Below are positions 1 to 11,922 of a stretch of DNA of 64,000 bases, one piece after another. The position numbers were made by a program, and so were the translations under genes. Each line of letters begins with the position of its first letter. The stretch's first letter is position 1. This stretch comes from Pseudomonas oryzihabitans (GTDB lineage: Bacteria; Pseudomonadota; Gammaproteobacteria; Pseudomonadales; Pseudomonadaceae): NCBI RefSeq assembly GCF_007665395.1, contig NZ_VDND01000012.1, forward strand, positions 62,001 through 126,000, written 5' to 3'. The notes under the pieces were generated by a model. It was not told the origin of the DNA. It did not search any database and saw only the letters and a list, made by a program, of their open reading frames with translations.

Positions 1-354
1 GATCTCGAAGGACTACTGCAGCAGCAGCGTTATCTCACCGGCGAATGGCTGACCGAAGCCGACTGGCGCCTGTTCACCACCCTGATCCGCTTCGATGCCG
101 TCTATCACGGCCACTTCAAGTGCAACCTGAGGCGCATCCGTGACTATCCGGCGCTGCAGGGCTGGCTGCGCGAGTTGTACCAGTGGCCGGGTGTCGCCGA
201 GACGGCGGACTTCCAGCACATCAAGCACCACTACTACGGCAGCCACGCGCAGATCAATCCGACCGCCATAGTGCCCAAGGGCCCGGCCCTGGAGCTGGAC
301 CTGCCCCCTGGCCGCGAAGCCCTGGCCGGCGCCGGGATCCGGGGTTCGGCCTGA
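1..354 (+). CDS. Glutathionyl-hydroquinone reductase, C-terminal part (partial)
   Basis: Reading frame open from the first base to a TGA at 352-354; the 5' end lies outside the window, leaving 117 residues. These resemble the all-helical C-terminal domain of the YqjG/ECM4 (Xi-class) glutathione transferases, which reduce glutathionyl-hydroquinones in the cytoplasm. Visible family marks are LTEADWRLFTTLIRFDAVY near the start, FKCNLRRI, and the tail HHYYGSHAQINPT followed by IVPKGP, which is characteristic of this class. The N-terminal thioredoxin-like domain with the active cysteine is not in the window, so activity cannot be judged. The gene is convergent with cysG, whose stop lies 3 bases away. 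Confidence 0.82.
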   Translation, partial: DLEGLLQQQRYLTGEWLTEADWRLFTTLIRFDAVYHGHFKCNLRRIRDYPALQGWLRELYQWPGVAETADFQHIKHHYYGSHAQINPTAIVPKGPALELDLPPGREALAGAGIRGSA

Positions 355-357
355 GCA

Positions 358-1749
358 TCAGGCGGTCTGGGCACCTTCGAACCAGGCCAGCTTCTCCCGG
401 AGCGCCACCACCTCGCCGACGATCACCAGGGTCGGCGCATGGACCTCGTGCTCGGCGACCAGCTGCGGCAGATCCTGCAGGGTACCGGTGAACACCCGCT
501 GGTTGGCCGTGGTGCCCTGCTGGACCAGCGCTGCCGGCGTCGCGGGGTTCTTGCCGTGGGCGATGAGCTGCTCGCAGATGGTCGGCAGGCCGACCAGGCC
601 CATGTAGAACACCAGGGTCTGCCCGGGCGCGACCAGATCGGTCCACGGCAGATCGGCCGAACCATCCTTGAGATGGCCGGTGACGAAGCGGACCGACTGG
701 GCATGATCCCTGTGGGTCAGCGGAATGCCGGCATAGGCCGCGCAACCGCTGGCCGCGGTGATGCCCGGGACCACTTGGAAGGGAATGCCTTCGGCGGCCA
801 ATTCCTCGATCTCCTCGCCACCGCGACCGAAGATGAAGGGGTCGCCACCCTTGAGGCGCAGGACCCGCTTGCCCTCCCGCGCCAGAGTAACCAGCAGGCG
901 ATTGAGATCTTCCTGAGGTACGGCATGCTCGGCGCGCCGCTTGCCGACATAGATGCGGTCGGCGTCGCGCCGGCACATGTCGAGGATCGTCGGGGCCACC
1001 AGCCGGTCGTAAAGCACCACGTCGGCCTGCTGCATCAGGCGCAGCGCGCGGAAGGTCAGCAGGTCCGGATCGCCCGGACCGGCGCCCACCAGGTAGACCT
1101 CACCGCGAAAGGTTTCCCCTTCACTCGCCAGCTTGGCTTCCAGCAACTGCTCGGCGGCCTGGGGTTGGCCGGAGAACACCTTCTCGGCGACCTCGCCCTG
1201 GAACACCTCTTCCCAGAAGATGCGCCGCGCCTGGATGTCGGCGAAGCGTGCCTTGACCCGGGCACGAAACCGCTGGGCCATTTGCGCCAGCTGGCCATAG
1301 GTGGCCGGGATCCAGCTTTCCAGCTTGGCCCGCACCAGCCGCGCCAGCACCGGGGCGTCGCCGCCGCTGGAAATGGCGATCACCAGCGGCGAACGGTCGA
1401 CGATGGCCGGAAAGATCACGGTGCAGAGGCGAGGCGCGTCCACCGCATTGACCGGCAGACCCAGGGCCTGAGCATCGTGGGACACGGTCTCGTTGACCTC
1501 GTCATCGTCGGTGGCGGCGATCACCAGGCAATGCCCGGCGAGCAGGTCCGCGGCATAGCGCTGAACCAGGCACCTGCCGCCCTTCGCCTCGACGAAGGCG
1601 CGCACCTCCGGCTCGATCTCCGGTGCGACCAGGGTGATGCGCGCCCCGGCCTCGGCCAGGAGCACGCTCTTGCGCATAGCAATGTCGCCCCCGCCGATCA
1701 CCAGCACCGGACGGCCGTCGAGCTTGTGGAAGAGCGGCAGGTAGTCCAT
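358..1749 (-). CDS. cysG: Siroheme synthase CysG
   Basis: 463 residues, the usual length of the trifunctional enzyme that turns uroporphyrinogen III into siroheme, the cofactor of sulfite and nitrite reductases. Residues 1-210 form the precorrin-2 dehydrogenase/ferrochelatase half: Rossmann motif VLVIGGGDIAMRK at 15-27, NAVD with the expected catalytic Asp at about 104, and ISSGGD at 126-131. Residues 216-463 form the SAM-dependent methyltransferase half, with VYLVGAGPGDPDLLT at 218-232 and LRLKGGDPFIFGRGGEE near 297-313. The ATG shares one base with the serS TGA, so the two genes are translationally coupled. An upstream in-frame extension only reads through serS in another frame and was discarded. 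Confidence 0.96.
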   Translation of the reverse strand: MDYLPLFHKLDGRPVLVIGGGDIAMRKSVLLAEAGARITLVAPEIEPEVRAFVEAKGGRCLVQRYAADLLAGHCLVIAATDDDEVNETVSHDAQALGLPVNAVDAPRLCTVIFPAIVDRSPLVIAISSGGDAPVLARLVRAKLESWIPATYGQLAQMAQRFRARVKARFADIQARRIFWEEVFQGEVAEKVFSGQPQAAEQLLEAKLASEGETFRGEVYLVGAGPGDPDLLTFRALRLMQQADVVLYDRLVAPTILDMCRRDADRIYVGKRRAEHAVPQEDLNRLLVTLAREGKRVLRLKGGDPFIFGRGGEEIEELAAEGIPFQVVPGITAASGCAAYAGIPLTHRDHAQSVRFVTGHLKDGSADLPWTDLVAPGQTLVFYMGLVGLPTICEQLIAHGKNPATPAALVQQGTTANQRVFTGTLQDLPQLVAEHEVHAPTLVIVGEVVALREKLAWFEGAQTA

Positions 1750-3026
1750 CAGCCGATGACCTCGAGGCCGCCCATGTAGGGCTTGAGCACCTCGGGCACG
1801 CGGATGCTGCCATCGGCCTGCTGGTAGTTTTCCAGCACCGCCACCAGGGTACGGCCGACGGCCAGGCCGGAGCCGTTGAGGGTGTGCACCAGCTCGGGCT
1901 TGCCCTCGGCGTTGCGGAAGCGCGCCTGCATGCGCCGCGCCTGGAAATCGCCGCAGTTGGAGCAGGACGAGATCTCGCGGTACTTGCCCTGGCTCGGCAC
2001 CCACACTTCCAGGTCGTAGGTCTTGGTGGCACCGAAGCCCATGTCGCCGGTGCACAGCGACAGCACGCGGTAAGGCAGCTCCAGCCGCTGCAGCACGGTC
2101 TCGGCGTGACCGGTCAGCTCTTCCAAGGCGGCGAACGAGGTGCTCGGCTCGACGATATGGACCATTTCCACTTTGTCGAACTGGTGCTGGCGGATCATGC
2201 CACGGGTGTCGCGGCCCGAGGCGCCGGCTTCGCTGCGGAAGCACGGCGTGTGGGCGGTGAACTTGAGCGGCAGGCGCTTGGCATCGAGGATCTGGCCGGC
2301 GACCAGGTTGGTCAGGGTGACCTCGGCGGTGGGGATCAGGTAGAGATCGCTCTCCCCTTCGCGGCCGATCTTGAACAGGTCTTCCGCGAACTTGGGCAAC
2401 TGGCCGGTGCCCTGCAGGGTCTCGGCCTGCACCAGGTAGGGGGTGTAGGTCTCTTCGTAGCCATGCTCGCCGGTGTGCAGGTTCAGCATGAACTGCGCCA
2501 GGGCGCGGTGCAGGCGGGCGATGGGGCCACGCATCACGGCGAAACGGGCGCCGGAGAAGCGAGCGGCGGTCTCGAAGTCCAGCCAGCCGTGGGTTTCGCC
2601 CATGGCGACGTGATCCTTGATCTCGAACTCGAAGGCACGCGGGGTGCCCCAGCGGCGCACCTCGACGTTGTCGTCCTCATCCTTGCCGACCGGCACCGAG
2701 GCGTCGGGCAGATTGGGCAGGCCCAGCAGCAGGGCGTCGAGTTCGCCCTGGACGCCGTCGAGTTCGCGCTTGGCTTCTTCCAGTTCGCCACCCATGCGAT
2801 CGACCTCGGCCAGCAGCGGCGCGATGTCTTCACCGCGCGCCTTGGCCTGGCCGATCCCCTTGGAGCGGGCATTGCGCTCGGCCTGCAGGGTCTCGGTGCG
2901 GGTCTGCACCGCCTTGCGACGAGCTTCCAGCGACTCCACCAGGCTGACGTCGAGGACGTAGCCACGGGTCGCCAGGCGTGCGGCCACCTCCTCGGTTTGG
3001 GTGCGAACCAGTTTCGAATCAAGCAT
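1749..3026 (-). CDS. serS: Serine-tRNA ligase
   Basis: 425 residues, full length for cytosolic seryl-tRNA synthetase, which charges tRNA(Ser) with serine. Residues 1-105 form the N-terminal coiled-coil arm that grips the long variable arm of tRNA(Ser). The class II catalytic core follows, with motif 2 around FRSEAGASGRDTRGMIRQHQ and motif 3 GLAVGRTLVAVLENYQ near the C terminus. It lies between rarA (47-bp gap upstream) and cysG (one-base overlap downstream) in a minus-strand run that also holds ftsK and lolA. P. aeruginosa has the same serS-cysG order. Confidence 0.97.
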   Translation of the reverse strand: MLDSKLVRTQTEEVAARLATRGYVLDVSLVESLEARRKAVQTRTETLQAERNARSKGIGQAKARGEDIAPLLAEVDRMGGELEEAKRELDGVQGELDALLLGLPNLPDASVPVGKDEDDNVEVRRWGTPRAFEFEIKDHVAMGETHGWLDFETAARFSGARFAVMRGPIARLHRALAQFMLNLHTGEHGYEETYTPYLVQAETLQGTGQLPKFAEDLFKIGREGESDLYLIPTAEVTLTNLVAGQILDAKRLPLKFTAHTPCFRSEAGASGRDTRGMIRQHQFDKVEMVHIVEPSTSFAALEELTGHAETVLQRLELPYRVLSLCTGDMGFGATKTYDLEVWVPSQGKYREISSCSNCGDFQARRMQARFRNAEGKPELVHTLNGSGLAVGRTLVAVLENYQQADGSIRVPEVLKPYMGGLEVIG

Positions 3027-3073
3027 GTCCGTGTCTCTTGCTTAGGAATGGGGGCGGCGGCGCGCGCGGCAGA

Positions 3074-4402
3074 TCAGGAACGCCGCCGGCGCTGGCGCGG
3101 GCTGGACCGGTCAAGATCCGCCAGGTGCTGCAGTTTATCGCGGATCTTCAACTCCAGCCCACGGGGAACCGGGTCATAGTAGCGCCGGGGTTCGAGCTCT
3201 TCGGGAAAGTAGTCTTCCCCTGCGGCGTAGGCTTCCGGTTCATCGTGTGCGTAGCGGTACTCGTCGCCGTAGCCGAGTGTCTTCATCAGCTTGGTCGGCG
3301 CGTTGCGCAGGTGCAGCGGCACCTCGCGCGAGCCGTTCTGGCGGACATCGGCCAGGGCGGCCTTGTAGCCCAGGTACACCGCGTTGCTCTTCGGTGCGCA
3401 GGCCAGGTAGACCAGCGCCTGGGCGATGGCCAGCTCACCCTCGGGGCTGCCCAGGCGCTCCTGGACGTCCCAGGCATCCAGGCACAGGCTCAGGGCGCGC
3501 GGATCGGCATTGCCGATGTCCTCGCTGGCCATGCGCACCACCCGCCGGGCGATGTACAGCGGATCGCAGCCACCGTCGATCATCCGCGCGAACCAATAGA
3601 GCGCGCCGTCCGGGCTCGAACCGCGCACCGATTTGTGCAAGGCGGAAATCTGGTCGTAGAAGGCCTCGCCACCCTTGTCGAAGCGCCGGCGCTGGTCACC
3701 CAGCAGGCTCTGGAACAGCTCGGCATCCAGCACCCCACCATCCTCGGCCAGGTCCGCGGCGTTCTCCAGCAGGTTGAGCAGGCGCCGGCCATCGCCATCG
3801 GCCGCGGCCAGCAACAACGCCAGGGCCTCGTCGGGCAGGCTCAGGTGCCGTTCGCCCAGCCCCTTGGGGCTGGTCAGGGCGCGTCGTGCCAGGCCGCCCA
3901 GGGCCTCCTCGTCCAGGCTCTTGAGCACATAGACCCGCGCCCGTGACAGCAGGGCATTGTTCAGCTCGAAGGAGGGATTCTCGGTGGTCGCCCCGATGAA
4001 GATCAGGGTGCCGTCCTCGACATAGGGCAGGAAGGCGTCCTGCTGGGACTTGTTGAAGCGGTGCACCTCGTCGACGAAGAGGATGGTGCGCCGGCGGTAC
4101 TGGGCGGCCTGCTGCTTGGCCACCTCCACCGCGTGACGGATTTCCTTGACCCCGGAGAGCACCGCCGAAAGGGTCTCGAAGTGGGCATCGGAAACCTGCG
4201 CCAGCAAGCGCGCCAGGGTGGTCTTGCCCACTCCCGGCGGGCCCCAGAAGATCATCGAATGCAGCGCGCCCTGCTCCAGCGCCTCGCGCAGGGGCTTGCC
4301 GCGGGCCAGCAGGTGTTGCTGGCCCGCGTATTCATCGAGGGTCTCCGGACGCATGCGGGCAGCCAAGGGCTGCCCGACGGGTGCGGCGCTGAAGAGATCC
4401 AT
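3074..4402 (-). CDS. rarA: Replication-associated recombination protein RarA (MgsA)
   Basis: 442 residues; a AAA+ ATPase related to clamp loaders and RuvB that acts at stalled replication forks. Walker A is GPPGVGKT at 54-61, Walker B ILFVDE at about 107-112, and the sensor segment GATTENPSFELN follows. The C-terminal half contains the MgsA/WRNIP1 tetramerisation region (GYGDEYRYAHDEP, and YYDPVPRGLELKI near the end). It starts 9 bases after the lolA stop, so it is probably cotranscribed with lolA. Some pseudomonads have crcB between rarA and serS; there is no such gene here. Confidence 0.95.
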   Translation of the reverse strand: MDLFSAAPVGQPLAARMRPETLDEYAGQQHLLARGKPLREALEQGALHSMIFWGPPGVGKTTLARLLAQVSDAHFETLSAVLSGVKEIRHAVEVAKQQAAQYRRRTILFVDEVHRFNKSQQDAFLPYVEDGTLIFIGATTENPSFELNNALLSRARVYVLKSLDEEALGGLARRALTSPKGLGERHLSLPDEALALLLAAADGDGRRLLNLLENAADLAEDGGVLDAELFQSLLGDQRRRFDKGGEAFYDQISALHKSVRGSSPDGALYWFARMIDGGCDPLYIARRVVRMASEDIGNADPRALSLCLDAWDVQERLGSPEGELAIAQALVYLACAPKSNAVYLGYKAALADVRQNGSREVPLHLRNAPTKLMKTLGYGDEYRYAHDEPEAYAAGEDYFPEELEPRRYYDPVPRGLELKIRDKLQHLADLDRSSPRQRRRRS

Positions 4403-4411
4403 GGGGTGCGA

Positions 4412-5035
4412 TCACTCCTGGATGACGTCGGCTCCCTTGGGCACCTGGAAGGTGAACTGGGACGCGGCCACCGGCTCGTTGAGCTTGACGTTGAAGAAGA
4501 GGATGTTGGTTCTCTGACCGGCACCGTCGATCAACTGCATGTCGTTGATCACCCCGTTGCGAAAGGACAGCCGCAGGCTGTCGAACAGGCTGTCCTTGGT
4601 CTTGGGCTTGAGCACGAAGTCGACGACGTTGCCGGCGTCCTTGCTGGAGACGTCGAAGCTGCTCTCGATCTTGGAGATGTCACCCGACAGCAGCAACGCC
4701 GGCGTCTGGGTCAGGCGCAGGTCCAGCTTGCGGATGGTGACCTGCTCGAGGTCCGGATCGTACAGCCAGACCTGCTTGCCGTCGGAGACCAGCAGTTGCT
4801 CCTGGGGCGCATCGGAGTGCCAGCGGAACAGCCCGGGACGCTTGAGGCTCATGTTGCCGGCGGTTTCCTGCAGCCGCGTCCCCGAACCGTCGAGGGTCAG
4901 CTGAGAGAAGCGCGCGGTCAGGGTCTGGGCCTTGTCCAGCAGCTGCGACAGGCGCCCCACCGACGCCTGGTCGGCATGGGCGGAGAAGCTTACGGCGGCC
5001 AGGGCCGCCAGGGCGAAGCAACGCAAGGTGCGCAT
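4412..5035 (-). CDS. lolA: Outer-membrane lipoprotein carrier LolA
   Basis: Periplasmic chaperone that carries lipoproteins from the LolCDE exporter to LolB. With the ATG at 5033-5035 the product has 207 residues, the normal length, and an AGGA ribosome-binding site sits 6 bases upstream. An ATG at 5047 would add four residues (MRTS) with a poorer site. A Sec signal peptide is visible (MRTLRCFALAALAAVSFSA, cleavage expected after AHA). The mature part shows the LolA pattern, e.g. LDKAQTLTARFSQLTLDGSG and KRPGLFRWHSDAP. The gene follows ftsK directly and precedes rarA, as in other Pseudomonas. Confidence 0.95.
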   Translation of the reverse strand: MRTLRCFALAALAAVSFSAHADQASVGRLSQLLDKAQTLTARFSQLTLDGSGTRLQETAGNMSLKRPGLFRWHSDAPQEQLLVSDGKQVWLYDPDLEQVTIRKLDLRLTQTPALLLSGDISKIESSFDVSSKDAGNVVDFVLKPKTKDSLFDSLRLSFRNGVINDMQLIDGAGQRTNILFFNVKLNEPVAASQFTFQVPKGADVIQE

Positions 5036-5052
5036 CGAGGTCCTCATGGATG

Positions 5053-7530
<2,478 letters not shown>

Positions 7531-7786
7531 GCGCGCTTTTCCCGCACACGGAACGTGTGACCGTGAATCTAAAACAGTGCGCCATTCTAGATCGCCCGGA
7601 CCCTGGTTCTACAGTCCCAGGGCGAAACATGGCACGATAGCGGACGGCAATACCGGAACCGCCTTCAGGCACAACATTGGAGCATTCTTTCGTTGTCCTG
7701 ACAAAGAGTTATGACGATTTCTTGAGCTTGTTACGCACAAGGCTCTCACCTTTAGCTTCCTGCACCAGAAGGCGCCCTCCCCTACC

Positions 7787-8476
7787 ATGGTGAAATGGCT
7801 GACCCGCGAAAGCCCTGACTTCCCGCCCCTGCAGCAGGCCCTGCGCGAACCCAACGGACTGCTGGCGATCGGCGGCGACCTGAGTGCGGCGCGCCTGGTC
7901 AGCGCCTACCGCCACGGCTGCTTTCCCTGGTACCAGGCCGGCCAGCCCCTGCTGTGGTGGTCACCCGATCCGCGGACGGTACTCTTCCCCCCGGACCTGC
8001 ACGTGTCCCGCAGCCTGGCGAAGACCCTGCGCAAGACCCCACTGAGGGTCACCTATGACCAGGCCTTCGACCAGGTCATCCAGGCCTGCGCCGGCCCCCG
8101 TCGCGACGCTGACGGCACCTGGATCACCACCGAGATGCGCCAGGCCTATCGCGAGCTGCACGCCCAGGGGTGGGCGCACTCGGTGGAAGTCTGGGAGGAT
8201 GAGCGCCTGGTCGGCGGCCTCTACGGCATCGCCATGGGCAAGCTGTTCTTCGGCGAATCCATGTTCAGCCAGGCCGACAACGCCTCCAAGATCGGCTTCG
8301 TCACCCTGGTACGGGACCTCGCCGCCTGGGGTTTCGTGATGATCGACTGCCAGATGCACACCGCACATCTGGAGAGCCTCGGCGCCAGCAGCCTGTCGCG
8401 GGAACGCTTTGCCGAATACCTGGCCAAATACCTCGATCAGGCCAGCATGGCCGCCTGGCCTAGCATCAGCGGGTGA
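7787..8476 (+). CDS. aat: Leucyl/phenylalanyl-tRNA--protein transferase
   Basis: 229 residues. The enzyme adds Leu or Phe from charged tRNA to the N-terminal Arg or Lys of proteins, marking them for ClpS-ClpAP. Family signatures are LREPNGLLAIGGDLSAARL and GCFPWYQAGQPLLWWSPDPR in the first third, FGESMFSQ in the middle, and DCQMHTAHLESLGA near the end. It is followed after 35 bases by bpt. The 256-bp divergent spacer to ftsK contains no gene; P. aeruginosa has trxB at this place. Confidence 0.96.
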   Translation: MVKWLTRESPDFPPLQQALREPNGLLAIGGDLSAARLVSAYRHGCFPWYQAGQPLLWWSPDPRTVLFPPDLHVSRSLAKTLRKTPLRVTYDQAFDQVIQACAGPRRDADGTWITTEMRQAYRELHAQGWAHSVEVWEDERLVGGLYGIAMGKLFFGESMFSQADNASKIGFVTLVRDLAAWGFVMIDCQMHTAHLESLGASSLSRERFAEYLAKYLDQASMAAWPSISG

Positions 8477-8511
8477 CTTACACTCAGGCTAGGCTTATGT
8501 AGAGGTTCGAC

Positions 8512-9219
8512 ATGACCGAGCTGGCGAGACTCAAGTTTTACGCTACCCAGCCCCACGCGTGCAGTTACCTGCCCAACGAGCAGGCGACTACGCTGTTTCT
8601 CGACCCCTCGCAGCCCATGAACGGCCAGATCTATGCCGAGCTGTCGGAGCTGGGCTTCCGGCGCAGCGGCGACCACCTCTACCGACCCCATTGCCAGCTG
8701 TGCAAGGCCTGCGTTCCGGCCCGCATCCCGGTCGCCCGCTTCCGCCCCAGCCGCAAGCAGACCCGGGTGCTCAAGCGCAACGCCGACATCAAGGTCACTC
8801 GCTGCGAGCCGGGCTTCACCGAGGAGCGCTATCAGCTCTACGCCCGCTACATCAGCGAACGCCATGCCGACGGCGACATGTTCCCGCCGAGCCGGGGTCA
8901 GTTCTCCACCTTCCTGGTCAGCAACCTGCCCTACGCCTTCTTCTATGAACTGAGGGTCGCCGACCGGCTGATCGGCATCGCCGTCACCGATGTGCTGCCC
9001 AACGGCATGTCGGCGGTCTACACCTTCTACGATCCCAACGAGGAGAAGCGCAGCCTGGGCGTCTTCGGCATCCTCTGGCAGATCGCCGAAACGCGCCGCC
9101 TCGGCCTGGACGCGGTTTATCTCGGTTACTGGATCAAAGGATGTCGCAAGATGTCCTATAAGACCGAGTATCGCCCCATCGAGCTCTTCGTCAATCAGCG
9201 CTGGGTCGCCCTGGCCTGA
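8512..9219 (+). CDS. bpt: Aspartate/glutamate leucyltransferase (Bpt/Ate family)
   Basis: 235 residues. It transfers leucine from Leu-tRNA to proteins with N-terminal Asp or Glu, the second tagging branch of the bacterial N-end rule. The N-terminal region has the expected cysteine cluster (HACSYL near residue 17, then HCQLCKAC near 63-70). The C-terminal GNAT-like region carries [10 protein letters not shown] and [16 protein letters not shown]. An AGAGG-type ribosome-binding site lies ahead of the ATG. Position between aat and infA matches other pseudomonads. Confidence 0.95.
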
Positions 9220-9313
9220 CGAAATAGCGCTTTTTCTGAATTTCTGTCAGAATATGGGCCTTTTTCGCCCGGACTGCTCTGGGCCTATCTTGTCACCGAG
9301 GGCTTTTCTATAT

Positions 9314-9532
9314 ATGTCGAAAGAAGACAGCTTCGAAATGGAAGGTACTGTCGTCGACACCCTGCCCAACACCATGTTTCGCGTGGAGTTGGAAAATGGG
9401 CACGTCGTCACCGCGCACATCTCCGGAAAGATGCGTAAGAACTACATCCGCATCCTGACCGGCGACAAGGTCCGCGTGGAACTGACGCCTTACGATCTGA
9501 GCAAGGGCCGGATCACCTACCGCGCTCGCTAA
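9314..9532 (+). CDS. infA: Translation initiation factor IF-1
   Basis: 72 residues, exactly the usual IF-1 length. It is an S1/OB-fold protein that binds the A site of the 30S subunit during initiation. The start [19 protein letters not shown] and the end [11 protein letters not shown] are diagnostic. The ATG at 9314 is chosen because it gives the conserved N terminus; GAGGG lies about 9 bases upstream. The 94-bp AT-richer spacer after bpt could hold its own promoter. A perfect rho-independent terminator follows 14 bases after the stop. Confidence 0.97.
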
Positions 9533-9546
9533 GCGGATCCTTTCAC

Positions 9547-9575
9547 GAAAAAGCCCGGCTATGCCGGGCTTTTTC
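9547..9575 (+). terminator. Rho-independent terminator of infA (possibly bidirectional)
   Basis: A 13-bp perfect stem (GAAAAAGCCCGGC / GCCGGGCTTTTTC) with a 3-base TAT loop, followed by a T run. It lies between the infA stop and the convergent clpA stop at 9604, so with its A-rich left side it can serve both strands. Confidence 0.93.
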
Positions 9576-9603
9576 GTTAGCGGAAGTAAACCGCAACCTG
9601 CCC

Positions 9604-11874
9604 TCAGGCAGGTTCGGCCGTGGTCTCGAACTCGAACTCCAGCTCGTCGTCGACCGCATCGATGTGGACGATGCCGCCATGGTCGGCCAGATCGCCGAAC
9701 AGGATCTGCTCGGCCAACGGCCGCTTGATCTTGTCCTGGATGAGCCGCGCCATGGGCCGGGCGCCCATCTGCACGTCGTAGCCTCGCTCGGCCAGCCAGC
9801 CGCGCGCGGCGTCGCTGACCTCGAGCTGAACCCGCTTGTCTTCGAGCTGCGCCTGGAGTTCGGTGAGGAACTTGTCGACGATGCTCTTGATGACCTCGGT
9901 GCTCAGGCGGCCGAACTGGATGATGGTGTCCAGGCGGTTGCGGAATTCCGGCGTGAAGCTCTTCTTGATGACCTCCATCGCGTCCGTGGTGTGATCCTGC
10001 AGCGTGAAGCCGATGGACGCCCGAGACGCGGTTTCGGCACCGGCGTTGGTGGTCAGGATCAGGATCACGTTGCGGAAGTCGGCCTTGCGGCCGTTGTTGT
10101 CCGTCAGGGTGCCATGGTCCATGACCTGCAACAGCAGGTTGAACACCTCGGGGTGCGCCTTTTCGATCTCGTCGAGCAGCAATACGCAATGGGGCGTCTT
10201 GGTGATCGCCTCGGTCAGCAGACCGCCCTGATCGAAGCCCACATAGCCGGGAGGCGCACCGATCAGGCGCGACACGGTGTGCCGCTCCATGTACTCGGAC
10301 ATGTCGAAGCGCACCAGCTCCACACCCATGGCCTTGGCCAGTTGCCGCGCCACCTCGGTCTTGCCGACACCGGTGGGACCGGCGAACAGGAAGGAACCGA
10401 CCGGCTTGTCCGGCGACTTGAGACCGGCACGGGACAGCTTGATCGCGGTGGACAGCGACTCGATGGCCAGGTCCTGACCGAAGACGGTCAGCTTGAGATC
10501 CCGTTCCAGGTTGCGCAGCAGCTCCTTGTCGGAGCTGTTGACGGTCTTGGGGGGAATCCGCGCGATCTTGGCGACGATGTCCTCGACCTGCTGGACGTCG
10601 ATGCGCTCGGCACGACGATCTTCGGGCTGCAGACGCTGGTAGGCGCCCGCCTCGTCGATGACGTCGATGGCCTTGTCGGGCATGTGGCGGTCGTTGATGT
10701 AGCGGGCGGCCAGCTCGGCAGCCGCACGCAGCGCCTCATCGGTGTACTCGATGTGGTGGTGCTGCTCGAAGCGCCCCTTGAGGCCACGCAGGATGCCGTA
10801 GGTATCGTCCACCGAGGGCTCGACGACGTCGACCTTCTGGAAGCGCCGTGCCAGTGCGCGGTCCTTCTCGAAGATGCCGCGGAATTCCTGGAAGGTGGTC
10901 GAACCAATGCAGCGGATCTCGCCGGAGGACAGCAGCGGCTTGAGCAGGTTGGAGGCGTCCATGACGCCACCCGAGGCCGCACCGGCGCCGATGATGGTAT
11001 GGATCTCGTCGATGAAGAGCACCGCGTGGGGCCGCTTCTTCAGCTCGGCCAGCAGCGCCTTGAATCTCTTCTCGAAGTCACCCCGGTACTTGGTACCGGC
11101 CAGCAGCGCGCCGAGATCCAGGGAGTAGACCACGCTGTCCGCCAGCAGGTCGGGCACCTGGCCATCGACGATGCGCTTGGCCAGGCCCTCGGCGATGGCG
11201 GTCTTGCCGACCCCGGCCTCGCCCACCAGCAGCGGATTGTTCTTGCGCCGGCGGGCCAGGATCTGGGCCACCCGCTCGACTTCGTGCTCGCGACCCACCA
11301 GCGGATCGATACGGCCCTGGCGGGCCTGCTCGTTCAGGTTGCTGGCATAGGCTTCGAGCGGATTGTTGGAGGAACTGGGTTCGGCACCCTCTTCCTCGGC
11401 GGCTTCCTGGTCCTGCTCGGCATCGGGCGCTGCGCCCGGCACCTTGGAGATGCCATGGGCGATGAAGTTGACGACGTCGATGCGCGCCACGCTCTGCTGC
11501 TTGAGCAGGAACACCGCCTGGCTCTCCTGCTCGCTGAAGATGGCGACCAGCACGTTGGCGCCGGTCACTTCGCGCTTGCCGGAACTCTGCACATGGAAGA
11601 CCGCGCGCTGCAGGACGCGTTGGAAACCCAGCGTCGGCTGCGTCTCGCGCTCGTCATCCTGCTGTGGAATCAATGGCGTGGTGGAATCTATGAATTCCAA
11701 CAGATCGCGGCGCAGGCGATCGATATTGGCGCCGCAGGCCCTCAACACGGTGGCGGCCGCTTCGTTGTCCAGCAGCGCCAGCAGGAGGTGCTCAACGGTC
11801 ATGAATTCATGACGCTTCGTCCTCGCCTCCTTGAAGGCGAGATTCAGGGTGACTTCGAGCTCACGATTCAACAT
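9604..11874 (-). CDS. clpA: ATP-dependent Clp protease ATP-binding subunit ClpA
   Basis: 756 residues with the ATG at 11872-11874 (MLNRELEVTLNLAF), preceded by AGAGGTGA 5 bases upstream; an upstream in-frame start adding nine residues lacks family support. ClpA unfolds substrates and feeds them to ClpP. Parts: ClpS-binding N domain (about 1-145), first AAA+ module with Walker A GEAGVGKT, second AAA+ module with GPTGVGKTEVA, and the ClpP-docking loop SIGF inside the second module. It lies downstream of clpS in the same direction, the standard arrangement. Confidence 0.96.
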   Translation of the reverse strand: MLNRELEVTLNLAFKEARTKRHEFMTVEHLLLALLDNEAAATVLRACGANIDRLRRDLLEFIDSTTPLIPQQDDERETQPTLGFQRVLQRAVFHVQSSGKREVTGANVLVAIFSEQESQAVFLLKQQSVARIDVVNFIAHGISKVPGAAPDAEQDQEAAEEEGAEPSSSNNPLEAYASNLNEQARQGRIDPLVGREHEVERVAQILARRRKNNPLLVGEAGVGKTAIAEGLAKRIVDGQVPDLLADSVVYSLDLGALLAGTKYRGDFEKRFKALLAELKKRPHAVLFIDEIHTIIGAGAASGGVMDASNLLKPLLSSGEIRCIGSTTFQEFRGIFEKDRALARRFQKVDVVEPSVDDTYGILRGLKGRFEQHHHIEYTDEALRAAAELAARYINDRHMPDKAIDVIDEAGAYQRLQPEDRRAERIDVQQVEDIVAKIARIPPKTVNSSDKELLRNLERDLKLTVFGQDLAIESLSTAIKLSRAGLKSPDKPVGSFLFAGPTGVGKTEVARQLAKAMGVELVRFDMSEYMERHTVSRLIGAPPGYVGFDQGGLLTEAITKTPHCVLLLDEIEKAHPEVFNLLLQVMDHGTLTDNNGRKADFRNVILILTTNAGAETASRASIGFTLQDHTTDAMEVIKKSFTPEFRNRLDTIIQFGRLSTEVIKSIVDKFLTELQAQLEDKRVQLEVSDAARGWLAERGYDVQMGARPMARLIQDKIKRPLAEQILFGDLADHGGIVHIDAVDDELEFEFETTAEPA

Positions 11875-11922
11875 AGCTTCACCTCTTAGCCCAAGCAGCA
11901 CAGTAGCCCAAGCAGCACAGAT

